DNA of 64,000 nt from Thermogemmatispora tikiterensis (lineage in GTDB: Bacteria; Chloroflexota; Ktedonobacteria; Ktedonobacterales; Ktedonobacteraceae). This document shows positions 9,654-18,926 of this stretch, piece by piece. Position 1 is the first letter of the stretch, and every line of letters begins with the position of its first letter. Location: positions 4,346,692 through 4,410,691 of the forward strand of contig NZ_MCIF01000002.1 of assembly GCF_003268475.1 (NCBI RefSeq), read 5' to 3'. A program made the translations under genes and the position numbers. The notes beneath the pieces were generated by a model, which was not told the DNA's origin, did no database searches, and worked only from the letters and a program-made list of their open reading frames with translations.

Positions 9654-10283
9654 ATGATCAAGACGTTCAATGCGAACAAGGCGCGGCTGCGTCGGCACCA
9701 GCGGATACGTCGCCGAGTCAAGGGCACAGCGGAACGACCACGTTTGAATGTGTTCCGCAGCGCTCGTCATATCTATGCTCAGATTATCGACGATACCCTG
9801 GGTCAGACACTTGTCTCGGCCTCCTCGTTGGAGGCAGCTCTGCGCGATTTCCAGCCGGCGCCGCCTCCTGAGTCGGTGGCCCCCCAGGCGGAAGCCGCTC
9901 CAGAGGAGGAGGTAGTCGTCGAAAGCGCGGCGGAGGCTGCGCCTTCACGCCGGGCGGCACGAGCTGCAGCGCGGACCCAGGCCCAGAGCCAGCAGGCCCG
10001 AGGCGGTAAAGGTAGTCAGCAGCAACGGGGTCGCCCGCCGACGCAGGTCAAGACTGTTCTACCCAGCGCTCAAAAAGGCGAGAAGAAAACGCCCGTCGAG
10101 GCGTTAGCGGCTATTGCCTACAATCGCAAAGTCGCTATTGCGCGTGAGGTTGGCAGGTTGCTCGCGCAGCGCGCGAAAGAGAAGGGGATCGAGAAGGTCG
10201 TCTTTGACCGTGGGGGCTATGCCTATCACGGACGCGTAGCCGCCCTTGCCGAAGGGGCGCGTGAAGGCGGCCTCCAGTTCTAG
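9654..10283 (+). CDS. rplR: 50S ribosomal protein L18 with large internal insertion
   Basis: L18 binds 5S rRNA together with L5. From the ATG at 9654 ([24 protein letters not shown]) the product has 209 residues against about 120 in the family. The core is split: residues 1-62 end at [12 protein letters not shown], and the second half resumes at about 156 ([24 protein letters not shown]) and ends [22 protein letters not shown]. The interrupting 90 residues are A/P/E-rich, then Q/R-rich and low complexity. An in-frame upstream extension to 9594 exists, but it does not resemble L18 and lies farther from the AGGGG ribosome-binding site. Confidence 0.95.
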   Translation: MIKTFNANKARLRRHQRIRRRVKGTAERPRLNVFRSARHIYAQIIDDTLGQTLVSASSLEAALRDFQPAPPPESVAPQAEAAPEEEVVVESAAEAAPSRRAARAAARTQAQSQQARGGKGSQQQRGRPPTQVKTVLPSAQKGEKKTPVEALAAIAYNRKVAIAREVGRLLAQRAKEKGIEKVVFDRGGYAYHGRVAALAEGAREGGLQF

Positions 10284-10316
10284 GTCACGTTGGTAGGCAC
10301 GAGCACGAGGAGGAAC

Positions 10317-10979
10317 ATGCCGAGAATAGATGCGTCGAAGCTGAACCTGGAAGAGATCGTGGTCGAAGTCACCCGCGTCTCCAAGGTCGTTAAGGGCGGG
10401 CGCCGCTTCAGCATCCGGGCGCTCGTGGTAGTTGGGGACCGCAATGGCCACGTTGGCTATGGCATGGGGAAGGCCGCCGAGTATACCGAAGCGATTCGCA
10501 AGGCCGCTGAGGATGCCAAAAAGCATCTGATTCATGTGCCATTGACTGGTACGACCATCCCCTTCATGGTCAAGACGACCTTTGGAGCCTCGCAGGTGAT
10601 GCTCAAACCCGCCGCGCCCGGTACCGGGGTCATCGCTGGGGCGGCGGTGCGCGCCGTGGTGGAGCTGGCTGGTATTCGCGATATCCTGACGAAGGTCATT
10701 GGCAGCTCCAACCGCGCCAATACCGTCGGCGCCTGCATTGAGGCCCTCAAGGAGCTGCGCTCGCCCGAGGAAGTGGCGGCCCTGCGCGGTAAGACAGTGG
10801 TCGAGCTGCTGGGACGGCGCCGTGCTGAGCGCCTGGCGGCAGCGGCGGCAAGCGCTGCCGAGCAGGCGGCGGCCCTCCGCGCTGCCCGCGAGGAGGAGGC
10901 GCGTGAGCAGCGCGCTCTGCGCCGTGCCGCCCGCGAACGCGCCGAGCGCGCGGAACGTCGTGGGGAACGCCGTCGCTAG
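10317..10979 (+). CDS. rpsE: 30S ribosomal protein S5 with Ala/Arg-rich tail
   Basis: S5 shapes the mRNA channel and translational accuracy. The start is the ATG at 10317, directly after GAGGAGGAAC; an in-frame TTG at 10290 would add nine unrelated residues. [19 protein letters not shown] and [19 protein letters not shown] are diagnostic. The core ends near residue 165 and is followed by a 55-residue A/R/E-rich, probably helical, basic tail. Total 220 residues against about 165. Confidence 0.96.
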   Translation: MPRIDASKLNLEEIVVEVTRVSKVVKGGRRFSIRALVVVGDRNGHVGYGMGKAAEYTEAIRKAAEDAKKHLIHVPLTGTTIPFMVKTTFGASQVMLKPAAPGTGVIAGAAVRAVVELAGIRDILTKVIGSSNRANTVGACIEALKELRSPEEVAALRGKTVVELLGRRRAERLAAAAASAAEQAAALRAAREEEAREQRALRRAARERAERAERRGERRR

Positions 10980-11054
10980 ACAGACCCCACTCGCTTGCTC
11001 TCGCTCGCTTCAGCTCAGCCCGGCTCAGCCCAGCCCGACTCGGCTTGACCCGGT

Positions 11055-11081
11055 GACGCTGCAGACGCTGCAGATGCTGCA
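11055..11081 (+). repeat. Three tandem copies of a 9-bp unit before rpmD
   Basis: GACGCTGCA, GACGCTGCA and GATGCTGCA follow one another in the 201-base rpsE-rpmD spacer, next to other CAGCCC/CTCGCT-type short repeats. The function is unknown. Confidence 0.8.
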
Positions 11082-11180
11082 GCTTGTCTTGTGGCCCTGG
11101 AGGGAGACGGAGGTGGGGGAGAGCAGAGCGATGCTGAGCAGGGCAAGATGAGCGCCAGAGTGTTGAGGAGAGAGACTGTT

Positions 11181-11363
11181 ATGGCAAAGCTGCGCATTAA
11201 GTGGGTGAAGAGTACGATTGGCTACGCGCAGGATCAGCGGGAGACTATCCGCTCGCTCGGACTGCGCAAGCTCCAGCAGGAAGTGGTGCGCGAGGATACG
11301 CCCACGACTCGCGGTATGATTCAGAAGGTGAGACACCTGGTCAAGGTGGAGGAGATAGCATAA
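11181..11363 (+). CDS. rpmD: 50S ribosomal protein L30
   Basis: L30 is a small large-subunit protein. The 60-residue product from the ATG at 11181 ([27 protein letters not shown]) is a standard L30 in length and pattern. An upstream in-frame extension of 30 residues has no resemblance and is left out. Its stop and the rplO start share one base (TAATG), so the two are coupled. Confidence 0.96.
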   Translation: MAKLRIKWVKSTIGYAQDQRETIRSLGLRKLQQEVVREDTPTTRGMIQKVRHLVKVEEIA

Positions 11364-11899
11364 TGAAACTGTCTGATCTGCGACCAGCTCCTGGTTCGCA
11401 TAAGCGGTCAAGACGAGTTGGGCGAGGACATGGCTCGGGACGTGGCAAGACGGCAGGCCGCGGTACCAAGGGTCAGAAGGCGCGCACCGGTGGAAAGGTC
11501 AGCCAGGCTTTTGGAGGAGGTCAGACGCCGCTGTCGCAGCGCCTGCCGTTCCTGCGAGGCATTGGCAATAGCAACGCTCCTTTCCGGAAGGAATACGCCA
11601 TTGTTAATATCGAGAGCCTGGAGCGCTTCTTTGAGCCAGGGGCCCAGGTTACACCAGAAACCCTGGCCGAGAAGCACCTGCTCTCGTCTACCGAGAGCCG
11701 CGGCCTGGTCAAGATCCTGGGCGATGGCGAGCTGCATCGCCCGCTGACAGTCCGGGCCCACAAGTTTTCAGAAAGCGCGCGGGCCAAGATCGAGGCCGCC
11801 GGTGGCAGAATCGAAGTGATCCCGGTCAAGGTCTACGAGAAGACGAAGCGCCGCAAAGATCAGGGGAAGCTGGCTCAGGGGGCGCAGGCCCAGGCTTAA
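11363..11899 (+). CDS. rplO: 50S ribosomal protein L15
   Basis: L15 is a late-assembly large-subunit protein. The 178 residues start with [22 protein letters not shown], continue with the glycine-rich [18 protein letters not shown], and have the FEGGQ-equivalent [18 protein letters not shown]. The C-terminal domain ends [20 protein letters not shown] with a short K/Q-rich tail. The start at TAATG overlaps rpmD by one base; the GGAGG sits inside the rpmD coding sequence. Confidence 0.97.
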   Translation: MKLSDLRPAPGSHKRSRRVGRGHGSGRGKTAGRGTKGQKARTGGKVSQAFGGGQTPLSQRLPFLRGIGNSNAPFRKEYAIVNIESLERFFEPGAQVTPETLAEKHLLSSTESRGLVKILGDGELHRPLTVRAHKFSESARAKIEAAGGRIEVIPVKVYEKTKRRKDQGKLAQGAQAQA

Positions 11900-11926
11900 G
11901 CCTGGTACCTGCCTGAGCCGGTTTTT
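11890..11926 (+). terminator. Palindrome over the rplO stop followed by T5 (possible attenuator)
   Basis: CCAGGCTTAAGCCTGG (11890-11905) is a perfect 16-base palindrome containing the rplO stop codon. Seventeen bases later there is a TTTTT at 11922-11926. The spacing is not that of a classic intrinsic terminator, so this may only modulate read-through into secY, which starts 279 bases after rplO. Confidence 0.3.
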
Positions 11927-12178
11927 CCTGTCTTCCATCCAGGCGGGTCAACCAAGATCGCAGATCGCTGGTCGGCCAGCCTGGTCTGACGCGGTAAGCA
12001 GCAGCCGGCCAGGCGGTGTATCTCTCTCTGCTGATGAGTACGATGAGGGCAAGAAAGACCCAACGATCAGCGCGGCCAGGGCTACTGTTGGCCGGGAAGG
12101 GAAGGACCCCAGGTCCTGGGCCAGGGCCAGGAAGCTGCTTATCCGCGTGACGCTTGCTTATTGTGAAAGGAGCCATCC

Positions 12179-13510
12179 ATGTTAGGACGGCTGCTCAGTG
12201 TCTGGTCTATTCCCGACCTGCGCAAGAAAATTATCTTTACGCTGATCATCCTGCTGCTCATGCGGGTACTGGCGCACATCACAGTCCCCTTGACCCACCA
12301 GCAGGAGCAAACGCTGGCCAGCCTCTTCACGAGCGGTCAAAATCAGAATCTGGGCCAGTTACTCGGCCTTCTGGACATCTTTTCAGGGGGATCGCTCCAG
12401 ACCTACTCGATCATCGCCATGAGCGTCTACCCCTACGTCACGGCGACCATCGTGATGCAGCTGCTCTCACCGATCATTCCGGCGCTCCATCGCCTCATGG
12501 AAGAGGGCGAGGCCGGACGGCTCAAGTTCAGCCAGATCACGCGCATCATCACGGTCCCTCTGGCCTTTCTCCAGGCGCTGGGTAGCGCGGCCATCTTTGT
12601 GAGGGTGGGGGTTCTCGATGCCAGCACCTTCAACCTCTTTGGCCCCAACTGGCTGCAGACGCTGGCTATTCTGCTCTCGCTGACCACGGGGACGATGATC
12701 CTGGTCTGGTTCGGCGAGCTGATCACGGAGTATGGCGTCGGTAATGGCATCTCGATCATCATCCTGGGGAACATTGTGACCCGCCTGCCGACCCTGGTGC
12801 AGCAGGGCTACCTCTCCAGCACCACGACGGGCGGCACGAGCAGCAGCATTCTCAACCTGGTCGCGCTCGGGCTGATCACCGTGATCACCATTGCCGGCAT
12901 CGTCTATATCTACCTGGGACAGCGACGTATTCCGATTCAGTATCCTACCAAGCGCATCGTCGGACGAGGGATGCTGGTCGGCTCGGCACAGACCACCTAT
13001 ATTCCCATGATGGTCAATAGCGCCGGCATGATTCCGCTGATCTTCGCCAACTCGGTCTTGCTCTTCCCGACCGTGATCTCCCAGTATCTGGCCAGCAGCA
13101 ATGCCAGCTGGCTCACGACGGCAGCGAGTTGGCTCAGCAGTACCGCGCTCAATACAACGCTGCCCTGGTACTGGCTGTTCTACTTTGTGCTGGTGGTCCT
13201 CTTCACCTACTTCTACGCCGATCTGGTCTGGGACCAGCAGAATATCGCCGAGAATCTGCAGAAGCAGGGCGCTCACATTCCTGGCTATCGCCCAGGCGAG
13301 CAGACACGCGTCTACTTGAAAACGCTGCTGAGACGGGTGACGCTCGGCGGCGCGCTCTTCCTGGGCGTGCTGGCGGTCCTGCCCTATCTGGCCAGAACCC
13401 AGATGCTCAGCTCGACCGCCCTACTGGTCGTAGTGGCGGTGGCGTTGGATACCATCAGACAGCTTGAAGCACAAGTTGTCATGCGCAATTACTCGGGTTT
13501 CCTGTCGTAG
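12179..13510 (+). CDS. secY: Preprotein translocase subunit SecY
   Basis: SecY is the channel of the Sec translocon in the cytoplasmic membrane. The 443 residues contain about ten hydrophobic segments. Family marks include the plug and TM2 region (GGSLQTYSIIAMSVYPYVTATIVMQLL), GVGNGISIIILGNI, and the cytoplasmic loop RRIPIQYPTKRIVG. The C-terminal part has YFYADLVWDQQNIAENLQKQGAHIPGYRPG. GAAAGGAG precedes the ATG. Position between rplO and adk is canonical. Confidence 0.97.
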   Translation: MLGRLLSVWSIPDLRKKIIFTLIILLLMRVLAHITVPLTHQQEQTLASLFTSGQNQNLGQLLGLLDIFSGGSLQTYSIIAMSVYPYVTATIVMQLLSPIIPALHRLMEEGEAGRLKFSQITRIITVPLAFLQALGSAAIFVRVGVLDASTFNLFGPNWLQTLAILLSLTTGTMILVWFGELITEYGVGNGISIIILGNIVTRLPTLVQQGYLSSTTTGGTSSSILNLVALGLITVITIAGIVYIYLGQRRIPIQYPTKRIVGRGMLVGSAQTTYIPMMVNSAGMIPLIFANSVLLFPTVISQYLASSNASWLTTAASWLSSTALNTTLPWYWLFYFVLVVLFTYFYADLVWDQQNIAENLQKQGAHIPGYRPGEQTRVYLKTLLRRVTLGGALFLGVLAVLPYLARTQMLSSTALLVVVAVALDTIRQLEAQVVMRNYSGFLS

Positions 13511-13561
13511 GTCGGCGAGGCGCGATGGTGCGCCTCGTCCGCTTCCATCGGAGGAGAAACG

Positions 13562-14233
13562 GTGCTGATCATTCTCATTGGCGCTCAAGGGTCGGGCAAA
13601 GGGACCCAGGCGAAAGCGCTCTCTCAGGAACTTGGGATTCCGCACGTTGCCAGCGGAGATCTGTTTCGTAAGGAAGTCGCTGAAGGCACTGAGCTGGGCC
13701 TGAAAGCCAAAGACTATCTGGATCGCGGTGAGCTGGTCCCTGACGAGCTGACCATCACAATGATCCTGGGTCGACTGGCCCGTCCCGATTGTGCCAGGGG
13801 GGCCTTGCTGGATGGCTTCCCGCGAACCATTCCCCAGGCGGAGGCTCTGGATAAAGGGCTGCAAGCCGTTCAGAGGCAGGTCGATCTGGCCGTTTATCTG
13901 GAGGTACCACGTGAGGAACTAGTGCGGCGGCTGGCGGGTCGCTATATCTGTCGCGCCTGCCAGCATGTCTACAACATCTATAGCAAGCCACCTAAGGTTC
14001 CGGGTGTCTGCGATATCGATGGAAGCGAACTCTACCAGCGCTCCGACGATGTCGGCGAGGCAGTCGAACGGCGACTGGATATCTTCTTTAAGGAGACAAT
14101 CCGCCTGCTCGACTACTACGCGACCCAGGGGAAGCTGGTGAAGGTCAATGGCAATCAGAGCATCGACGAGGTTCATCAGGAGTTGCTCTCGACTATCAAA
14201 GGCTATGAACAAGGTCAGCATGGGTCGGCCTGA
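13562..14233 (+). CDS. adk: Adenylate kinase, zinc-LID form
   Basis: Interconverts ATP and AMP with two ADP in the cytosol. The P-loop GAQGSGKGT is at residues 7-15, the AMP-binding GDLFR and LLDGFPRT motifs follow, and the long LID holds a CxxC (CRAC) and a CDID that together form the C-C-C-D zinc site of Gram-positive-type enzymes. 223 residues, start GTG at 13562 after GGAGGAGAAA. It lies 51 bases after secY. Confidence 0.97.
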   Translation: MLIILIGAQGSGKGTQAKALSQELGIPHVASGDLFRKEVAEGTELGLKAKDYLDRGELVPDELTITMILGRLARPDCARGALLDGFPRTIPQAEALDKGLQAVQRQVDLAVYLEVPREELVRRLAGRYICRACQHVYNIYSKPPKVPGVCDIDGSELYQRSDDVGEAVERRLDIFFKETIRLLDYYATQGKLVKVNGNQSIDEVHQELLSTIKGYEQGQHGSA

Positions 14234-14338
14234 TCCGTCGCCTCGTCGCCTGCCCACCGCAGGCGGGCCTGGAGGGCTGGCGGTGCGGGCTTTGGCTCTG
14301 GCTCGCCCCAGCCCGGCCACCCATGAGGAGAGTTGATT

Positions 14339-15088
14339 GTGGCGATTATCATAAAATCAAAGGAAGAGCGCGAGCGGATTCGGGAGACGGGCCGGATTGT
14401 CGCCGCGGTTCTGGCCGAGCTACGCAGCGCCGTTCGCCCCGGGATCACTACTGGCGACCTGGACCGCCTGGCGGCGGAGGCGCTCCAGCGCTATGGAGCA
14501 AAGTCAAGCTCGCTTGGCTACCACGGCTACCCTGGCCACCTGTGTACGTCGGTCAACGATGAGGTGGTGCATGGAATCCCGGGTAAGCGCGTGCTCCAGG
14601 AAGGCGATATTATCAGCCTCGACCTCGCCGCTAACTATCAGGGCTGGCATGCCGATGCCGCTATCACCATCGGCGTGGGCGAGATTAGCCCCGAACTGAA
14701 ACGCCTGCTCAAAGTGACCGAGGATGCCCTCTATCGCGGGATTGCCGCGGCTCGGGCCGGCAATCGCCTGCTGGATATCAGCCGCGCTATTCAGCAGTTC
14801 GTGGAGAGCGCCGGCTTCTCGCTGGTGCGTCAGTGGGGCGGCCACGGCGTTGGGCGCAGTATGCATGAAGATCCCCAGGTGCTGAACTACGTCGAACCTG
14901 GGCTACCCAATCCGGCTCTGCGGCCCGGGATGGTGCTGGCGATCGAGCCAATGGTCAATATGGGCGGGAAGGAGACACGCGTCCTCCCCGATCGCTGGAC
15001 CGTGGTTACGGCTGATCATAGCTACTCTGCGCATTTCGAGCATACCGTTGCTATCACGGAAGGCGATGCCGAGATCTTGACTCTCTGA
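14339..15088 (+). CDS. map: Methionine aminopeptidase, type I
   Basis: Removes the initiator methionine from new proteins. The five metal ligands of the family can be placed: Asp in SLDLAAN and WHADAAIT, His in GHGVGRSMHE, Glu in AIEPMVNMG and Glu in FEHTVAITE. Start chosen as GTG 14339 (249 residues), eight bases after GAGGAG; an in-frame TTG at 14333 would be only two bases from it. Part of the secY-adk-map run. Confidence 0.96.
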   Translation: MAIIIKSKEERERIRETGRIVAAVLAELRSAVRPGITTGDLDRLAAEALQRYGAKSSSLGYHGYPGHLCTSVNDEVVHGIPGKRVLQEGDIISLDLAANYQGWHADAAITIGVGEISPELKRLLKVTEDALYRGIAAARAGNRLLDISRAIQQFVESAGFSLVRQWGGHGVGRSMHEDPQVLNYVEPGLPNPALRPGMVLAIEPMVNMGGKETRVLPDRWTVVTADHSYSAHFEHTVAITEGDAEILTL

Positions 15089-15287
15089 GAGAGTGACAAG
15101 TAGCACACAGACATAACGAGACCAACAGGGCTGGCTCGTTCCGTTTCACCACAATGAAGCAGGCGAGCAACCAAACGAACGAGCAGGCGATGACCAACAG
15201 CCAGGTGCTACAGCGAGGTGACGACTGGCTAACCCGGCCGGGCCGGGGAAGAAGAGATCCAGTTCTGGTAGAAAGAGGGTCTGCCCC

Positions 15288-15316
15288 TCGACTTTCCCGA
15301 AGGTTTGTGCTATAAT
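15288..15316 (+). promoter_or_regulatory. Sigma-70-type promoter upstream of infA
   Basis: TCGACT at 15288-15293, a 17-base spacer, and TATAAT at 15311-15316 preceded by TGC (extended -10). The expected start is about 15323, some 395 bases before infA. It would give infA and the downstream alpha-type genes their own promoter. Confidence 0.6.
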
Positions 15317-15328
15317 TCGCAGTTGGTC

Positions 15329-15353
15329 GCAGCAGTCTTCCCTGCTGCTTTTT
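15329..15353 (+). terminator. Intrinsic terminator between map and infA
   Basis: GCAGCAG (15329-15335), loop TCTTCC, CTGCTGC (15342-15348), then TTTTT. A perfect 7-bp stem with a T-run. It could end transcription from secY-adk-map, but it also lies only a few bases after the start predicted for the promoter at 15288-15316. Confidence 0.7.
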
Positions 15354-15718
15354 GCCACTCTGGAAAAGCACACAAGTCGTAGGGACAAACGACCTTCTCA
15401 TAGAGAGCGAACTCGCCTTGTTTCCTCATATGTGGCGTAGTACAGGAGTGGGTGACCTGTCTATCCGCCTCCCGGCCTGGCTGGGCAGGTCCGTGGCGAG
15501 GCCCACAGCAAGGCAGGTCGGCCCGGCAGTCTCGTGTGAGGAATCCTTATCCGCCGGTCAGCCAACGAGCCAGCCACCGCCAGCAGGAAGCGAGGGAGAG
15601 GAGAGGAGAGGAAGACGGCGGCAGAGTAGAGTGGGTGAGTGAAGTGGACCGTTTGCGCACAACCTGCTGTTGGAACGCTTCGATGAGCCACTGCAACAGG
15701 TGACGACGAAAGGGTGCT

Positions 15719-15940
15719 ATGCCGAAAAAGGATGAGATCGAGGTGGAGGGCGAGGTGACCGAAGCCCTCCCAAATGCGATGTTCAGGGTCAAGGTCGACG
15801 AGAACCATGAGGTTCTGGCCACGCTGTCGGGACGCATCCGCATGAATTTCGTGCGCATCGTCCCCGGCGACCGCGTGAAAGTGGTGCTCTCGCCCTATGA
15901 CCTGACACGGGGCCGCATCACCTGGCGCGTCAAGCCCTGA
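15719..15940 (+). CDS. infA: Translation initiation factor IF-1
   Basis: IF-1 binds the A site of the small subunit during initiation. The 73-residue OB-fold protein ([52 protein letters not shown]) has the exact family length. AAAGGG lies eight bases before the ATG. It is preceded by its own promoter candidate. Confidence 0.98.
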   Translation: MPKKDEIEVEGEVTEALPNAMFRVKVDENHEVLATLSGRIRMNFVRIVPGDRVKVVLSPYDLTRGRITWRVKP

Positions 15941-16566
15941 CCGAAGCGGCTCCCTGGATCGCCGCAGCCGCCCAGCCGCCCAGCCGCCCAGCCGCAGAGG
16001 CAGCTAAGACAGAACCGGCCTGGTTGTGGCGCCGCTTCCTACTATGGCAAGGCGAGCGAGCTATTCAGCATCAGCAGAGAGCAGACAGAGAGCAGATAGC
16101 CTTGGGCCGGAGCCTGCTATGACGTGGCTCGGCTGGCCCACAGCCCGTTGGCCCCGGCGCCTCGCTCCCATGTCACAGCTCAGATTCGTCTGTGCAGCTT
16201 CTGCATCGTCAGGGATAGCTCCCGCGCTCCCCTGCCCCTGGCCCCCGCTGCGCGTGGGGCAGGTGAAGCCAGACTGGCGGCTGCCCGTCCATGACAATCT
16301 GAGCAAGCGGACGGCTCCAGCGCCAGGCCCGGCGGGGCGAGGGCAGGAGCAGGTCGGGAGAGAGCCAGCGCCTGTGGCGCGTCGGCACTCGCCCTTTCGT
16401 CTTCAATTGCCTGCTCCAGTCAGGCTGGTCTGACTCTGCGCTGCTGCGGCCTCGTTTCTCTCGCTTGGCTCGACATGACTAGATGCTGCAGATGAGCGCT
16501 TCGGCGCAACACGACAACCTTTAACAATGGCAAAGTGAAGAGCAGAAACGAAGGAAGGAGGGAGCC
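15941..16566 (+). other. Spacer infA-rpmJ (626 bases), no gene seen
   Basis: Apart from an octanucleotide repeat directly after infA, I see no promoter, hairpin with T-run or believable gene. Several open frames on both strands have biased P/R/A composition and look like by-products of GC-rich sequence. Confidence 0.6.
15965..15996 (+). repeat. Octanucleotide repeat CAGCCGCC x4
   Basis: Three perfect copies of CAGCCGCC and a fourth ending in A lie in tandem 24 bases after the infA stop. Confidence 0.9.
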
Positions 16567-16683
16567 GTGAAGGTACGCGCCTCGGTGAAACCACGCTGCG
16601 AGCACTGCAAGGTCATTCGCCGCAATCGCGTGGTGATCGTGATTTGTACCAAGAACCCGAAGCATAAGCAGCGTCAGGGCTAG
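16567..16683 (+). CDS. rpmJ: 50S ribosomal protein L36, zinc form
   Basis: L36 is the smallest large-subunit protein. A 38-codon frame from GTG at 16567 reads [19 protein letters not shown] and ends [11 protein letters not shown]11, C14, C27 and H33 are the zinc ligands of the standard C-plus form. AAGGAGGGAG gives a good ribosome-binding site. It sits in the usual place between infA and rpsM, although the spacers on both sides are unusually long (626 and 489 bases). Confidence 0.97.
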   Translation: MKVRASVKPRCEHCKVIRRNRVVIVICTKNPKHKQRQG

Positions 16684-17172
16684 AGCATGCTCGGGGAAGG
16701 GCTGCGCCGTAGCGGTAATGGTAGCCGACAGGCATTGGGCGGCCTGGCTGGCCTGGCTGCCGGATCAGGCTGGGCAGGCGGCGAAGAGCAGCTGACTGTT
16801 GCCCGCTTGTCCATCAGCGATCGCCGCTCTGGGCCTGTGTTGGTCTTATCTTTGTTCGTTGGTCCGTGTCGTCTCTCACGACAGGCCCGCTGACGGGAAG
16901 CCTCTCCTCCCCCGGCGAGCCTGCTGATCAACGAGCGCGCGCGGCAAGGTCTGGGAGACGGTGGAACAAGCACTACCAGTATGCTCTGTCAGTAGTGGTC
17001 AGGCACGGGACTGAGAACTGGAGTTGTCAGGCGCCTTGATCACCAGATCCCGGAAGCGATCGCGCGAATTCCCTATCAGTCAACGGTGTGAGTAGAAAAG
17101 CTCAGGCGAGGAGAAGAAAGGCGGGGCAGAGGCCAGGCCCAAGGCCCCGGCCTGTCTGATCTGGAGGAGAAG
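16684..17172 (+). other. Spacer rpmJ-rpsM (489 bases), no gene seen
   Basis: No recognisable gene, promoter or terminator. GGAGGAGAAG at its end is the rpsM ribosome-binding site. Confidence 0.6.
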
Positions 17173-17556
17173 ATGGCTAGAATTGCCGGAGTCGATATCC
17201 CACGCGAGAAACCGGTCGAGATCTCGCTGCGCTATATCTATGGGATTGGCCCTACGACCAGCCGGCAGATCCTGGAGAAGACCCATGTCAATCCCTCCAA
17301 GCGGGTCAAGGATCTGACCGAGGACGAGGTCAACCGTATTCGCGAGGTCATTGACCGCGAATACAAGGTCGAGGGCGATCTGCGGCGCGAGGTCGAGCAG
17401 AATATCAAGCGCCTGATTGAGATCGGCTGCTATCGCGGCCTGCGCCATCGCCGCAATCTGCCGGTGCGTGGCCAGCGAACACGAACGAATGCGCGTACTC
17501 GCCGCGGACCGCGGAAGACGGTGGCCGGCAAGAAGAAGGCTACAGCCAAGAAGTAA
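17173..17556 (+). CDS. rpsM: 30S ribosomal protein S13
   Basis: S13 contacts the P-site tRNA and forms bridges to the large subunit. The 127 residues begin [22 protein letters not shown], with the helix-hairpin-helix [12 protein letters not shown]. The signature [17 protein letters not shown] lies near the C-terminus, followed by a lysine-rich end. GGAGGAGAAG precedes the ATG. Confidence 0.98.
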   Translation: MARIAGVDIPREKPVEISLRYIYGIGPTTSRQILEKTHVNPSKRVKDLTEDEVNRIREVIDREYKVEGDLRREVEQNIKRLIEIGCYRGLRHRRNLPVRGQRTRTNARTRRGPRKTVAGKKKATAKK

Positions 17557-17738
17557 GCATGGCTGCCTCAGCGGCGGCTTCCTCTCTTCCTGGCCGAGCG
17601 CTCTGCTCTGGTTGTCGTCAGCTCCAGCCCTCACGGTGGCGCTGGCCAGCCGGCGGGCCGGGCGCGGGCGAGGAGAAGGGCTGAGTGAGCTGGCTGCTCG
17701 CGGTCTTTTGCGTACGCTGAACCGGTTAGCCGGTGAGT

Positions 17739-17791
17739 ATTCCTGAAAAGCTTGAACAATAGGATAGAGCTGCAGGTAATTCCTGACAAGC
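17739..17791 (+). repeat. 13-bp imperfect direct repeat before rpsK
   Basis: ATTCCTGAAAAGC (17739-17751) and ATTCCTGACAAGC (17779-17791) are 40 bases apart in the 268-base rpsM-rpsK spacer. A weak promoter (TTGAAC, 17 bases, GGTAAT at 17752-17780) lies between and partly on them. Whether the repeat is a protein-binding site cannot be told from sequence. Confidence 0.5.
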
Positions 17792-17824
17792 AGACGTCTC
17801 ATCGGAGGTAGAGAGAAAGAGAAC

Positions 17825-18223
17825 ATGGCCGAGAAAAAGAAGCAGGCGGGTAAGCCGCGCCGGCGTGAACGGAAATCGGTGCCGCGTGGCCAGGCGCACA
17901 TTCAAGCGACCTTTAATAATACGATTGTGACCGTGACCGACCCGAATGGGAATGTCGTGGCCTGGAGCAGTGCCGGTTCGCAGGGCTTCAAGGGATCGCG
18001 CAAGAGCACTCCCTACGCGGCCCAGGTCGCGGCAGAGGCTGCGGCCCGGAAAGCGATGGAGCATGGCATGCGCCAGGTCGAGGTCTATGTTAAGGGGCCA
18101 GGCTCTGGCCGCGAGGCGGCGATCCGCTCGCTGCAGGCCGCCGGTCTCAACGTCGTTTCGATCACTGATGTCACGCCGATTCCGCACAATGGCTGCCGCC
18201 CGCCGAAGAGGCGTCGTGTGTAG
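17825..18223 (+). CDS. rpsK: 30S ribosomal protein S11
   Basis: S11 is part of the small-subunit platform. The 132 residues contain [18 protein letters not shown], the [19 protein letters not shown] motif and the C-terminal [18 protein letters not shown]. The N-terminal ten residues are lysine-rich. AGAGAAAGAGAAC before the ATG is a purine-rich but weak ribosome-binding site. Confidence 0.98.
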   Translation: MAEKKKQAGKPRRRERKSVPRGQAHIQATFNNTIVTVTDPNGNVVAWSSAGSQGFKGSRKSTPYAAQVAAEAAARKAMEHGMRQVEVYVKGPGSGREAAIRSLQAAGLNVVSITDVTPIPHNGCRPPKRRRV

Positions 18224-18264
18224 GGGCGCTGTGCGATTGGACGTGTGAGGAGGATGAGCTAAAG

Positions 18265-18894
18265 ATGGCACGCTATACAGGCCCTGTTTGCAAGCTGTGC
18301 AGACGTGAGGGGGTCAAGCTGTTTCTAAAGGGCGAGAAGTGCCTGACGAATTGTACCCTGGAGCGGCGCAACACCCGGCCCGGTCAACATGGAGGCAGCC
18401 GCCAGCGTAAGCTTTCGGGCTATGGAGCGCAGCTGCGCGAGAAGCAGAAGATTCGCCGCACCTACGGCGTGCTGGAGCGCCAGTTCCGCCGTCACTATAA
18501 TGAGGCGCTGCGCCGTCCGGGCCGCACGGGTGAGAATCTGCTCCAGATTCTGGAGATGCGCCTGGACAATCTGGTCTATCGCCTGGGCTTTGCCGATTCG
18601 CGGGCGCAGGCGCGTCAGCTGGTCTCGCATGGCCATTTTGAGGTCAATGGCCGCAAGACGGATATCCCCTCGTTTGTGGCTAAGCCCGGGGATGTGATCA
18701 CTGTGCGTGAGCGCAGTAAGAGTCTGGAGTACTTTAAGACGCGCGCGCTCCAGCTTTCGCAGAAGGCTGTGCCAGGCTGGCTCAGTCTGGACATCGCGAA
18801 CATGAGCGGGCGTGTGCTCTCGCTGCCGTCGCGCACCGATCTCGAACTGCCTTTTGAAGAGCAAATGGTGGTTGAGTATTATCAGGTTCGTTAG
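18265..18894 (+). CDS. rpsD: 30S ribosomal protein S4, zinc form
   Basis: S4 nucleates small-subunit assembly and in several bacteria represses the alpha operon. Full length (209). The N-terminal cysteines C9, C12, C26 and C30 form the zinc-binding C-plus version. The S4 RNA-binding domain follows ([34 protein letters not shown]). AGGAGGATGAG precedes the ATG. Confidence 0.98.
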   Translation: MARYTGPVCKLCRREGVKLFLKGEKCLTNCTLERRNTRPGQHGGSRQRKLSGYGAQLREKQKIRRTYGVLERQFRRHYNEALRRPGRTGENLLQILEMRLDNLVYRLGFADSRAQARQLVSHGHFEVNGRKTDIPSFVAKPGDVITVRERSKSLEYFKTRALQLSQKAVPGWLSLDIANMSGRVLSLPSRTDLELPFEEQMVVEYYQVR

Positions 18895-18926
18895 CCAGAA
18901 GAAGCAAAGCAAAGCTGTTGTAGGCG

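Larger units (their letters stand above)
15089..15718 (+). other. Long spacer map-infA (630 bases)
   Basis: No gene is supported here. It contains the promoter and hairpin listed separately (15288-15353), then about 365 bases of purine-rich, repeat-like sequence before infA. Short open frames on both strands overlap each other and have no recognisable product. Confidence 0.7.
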
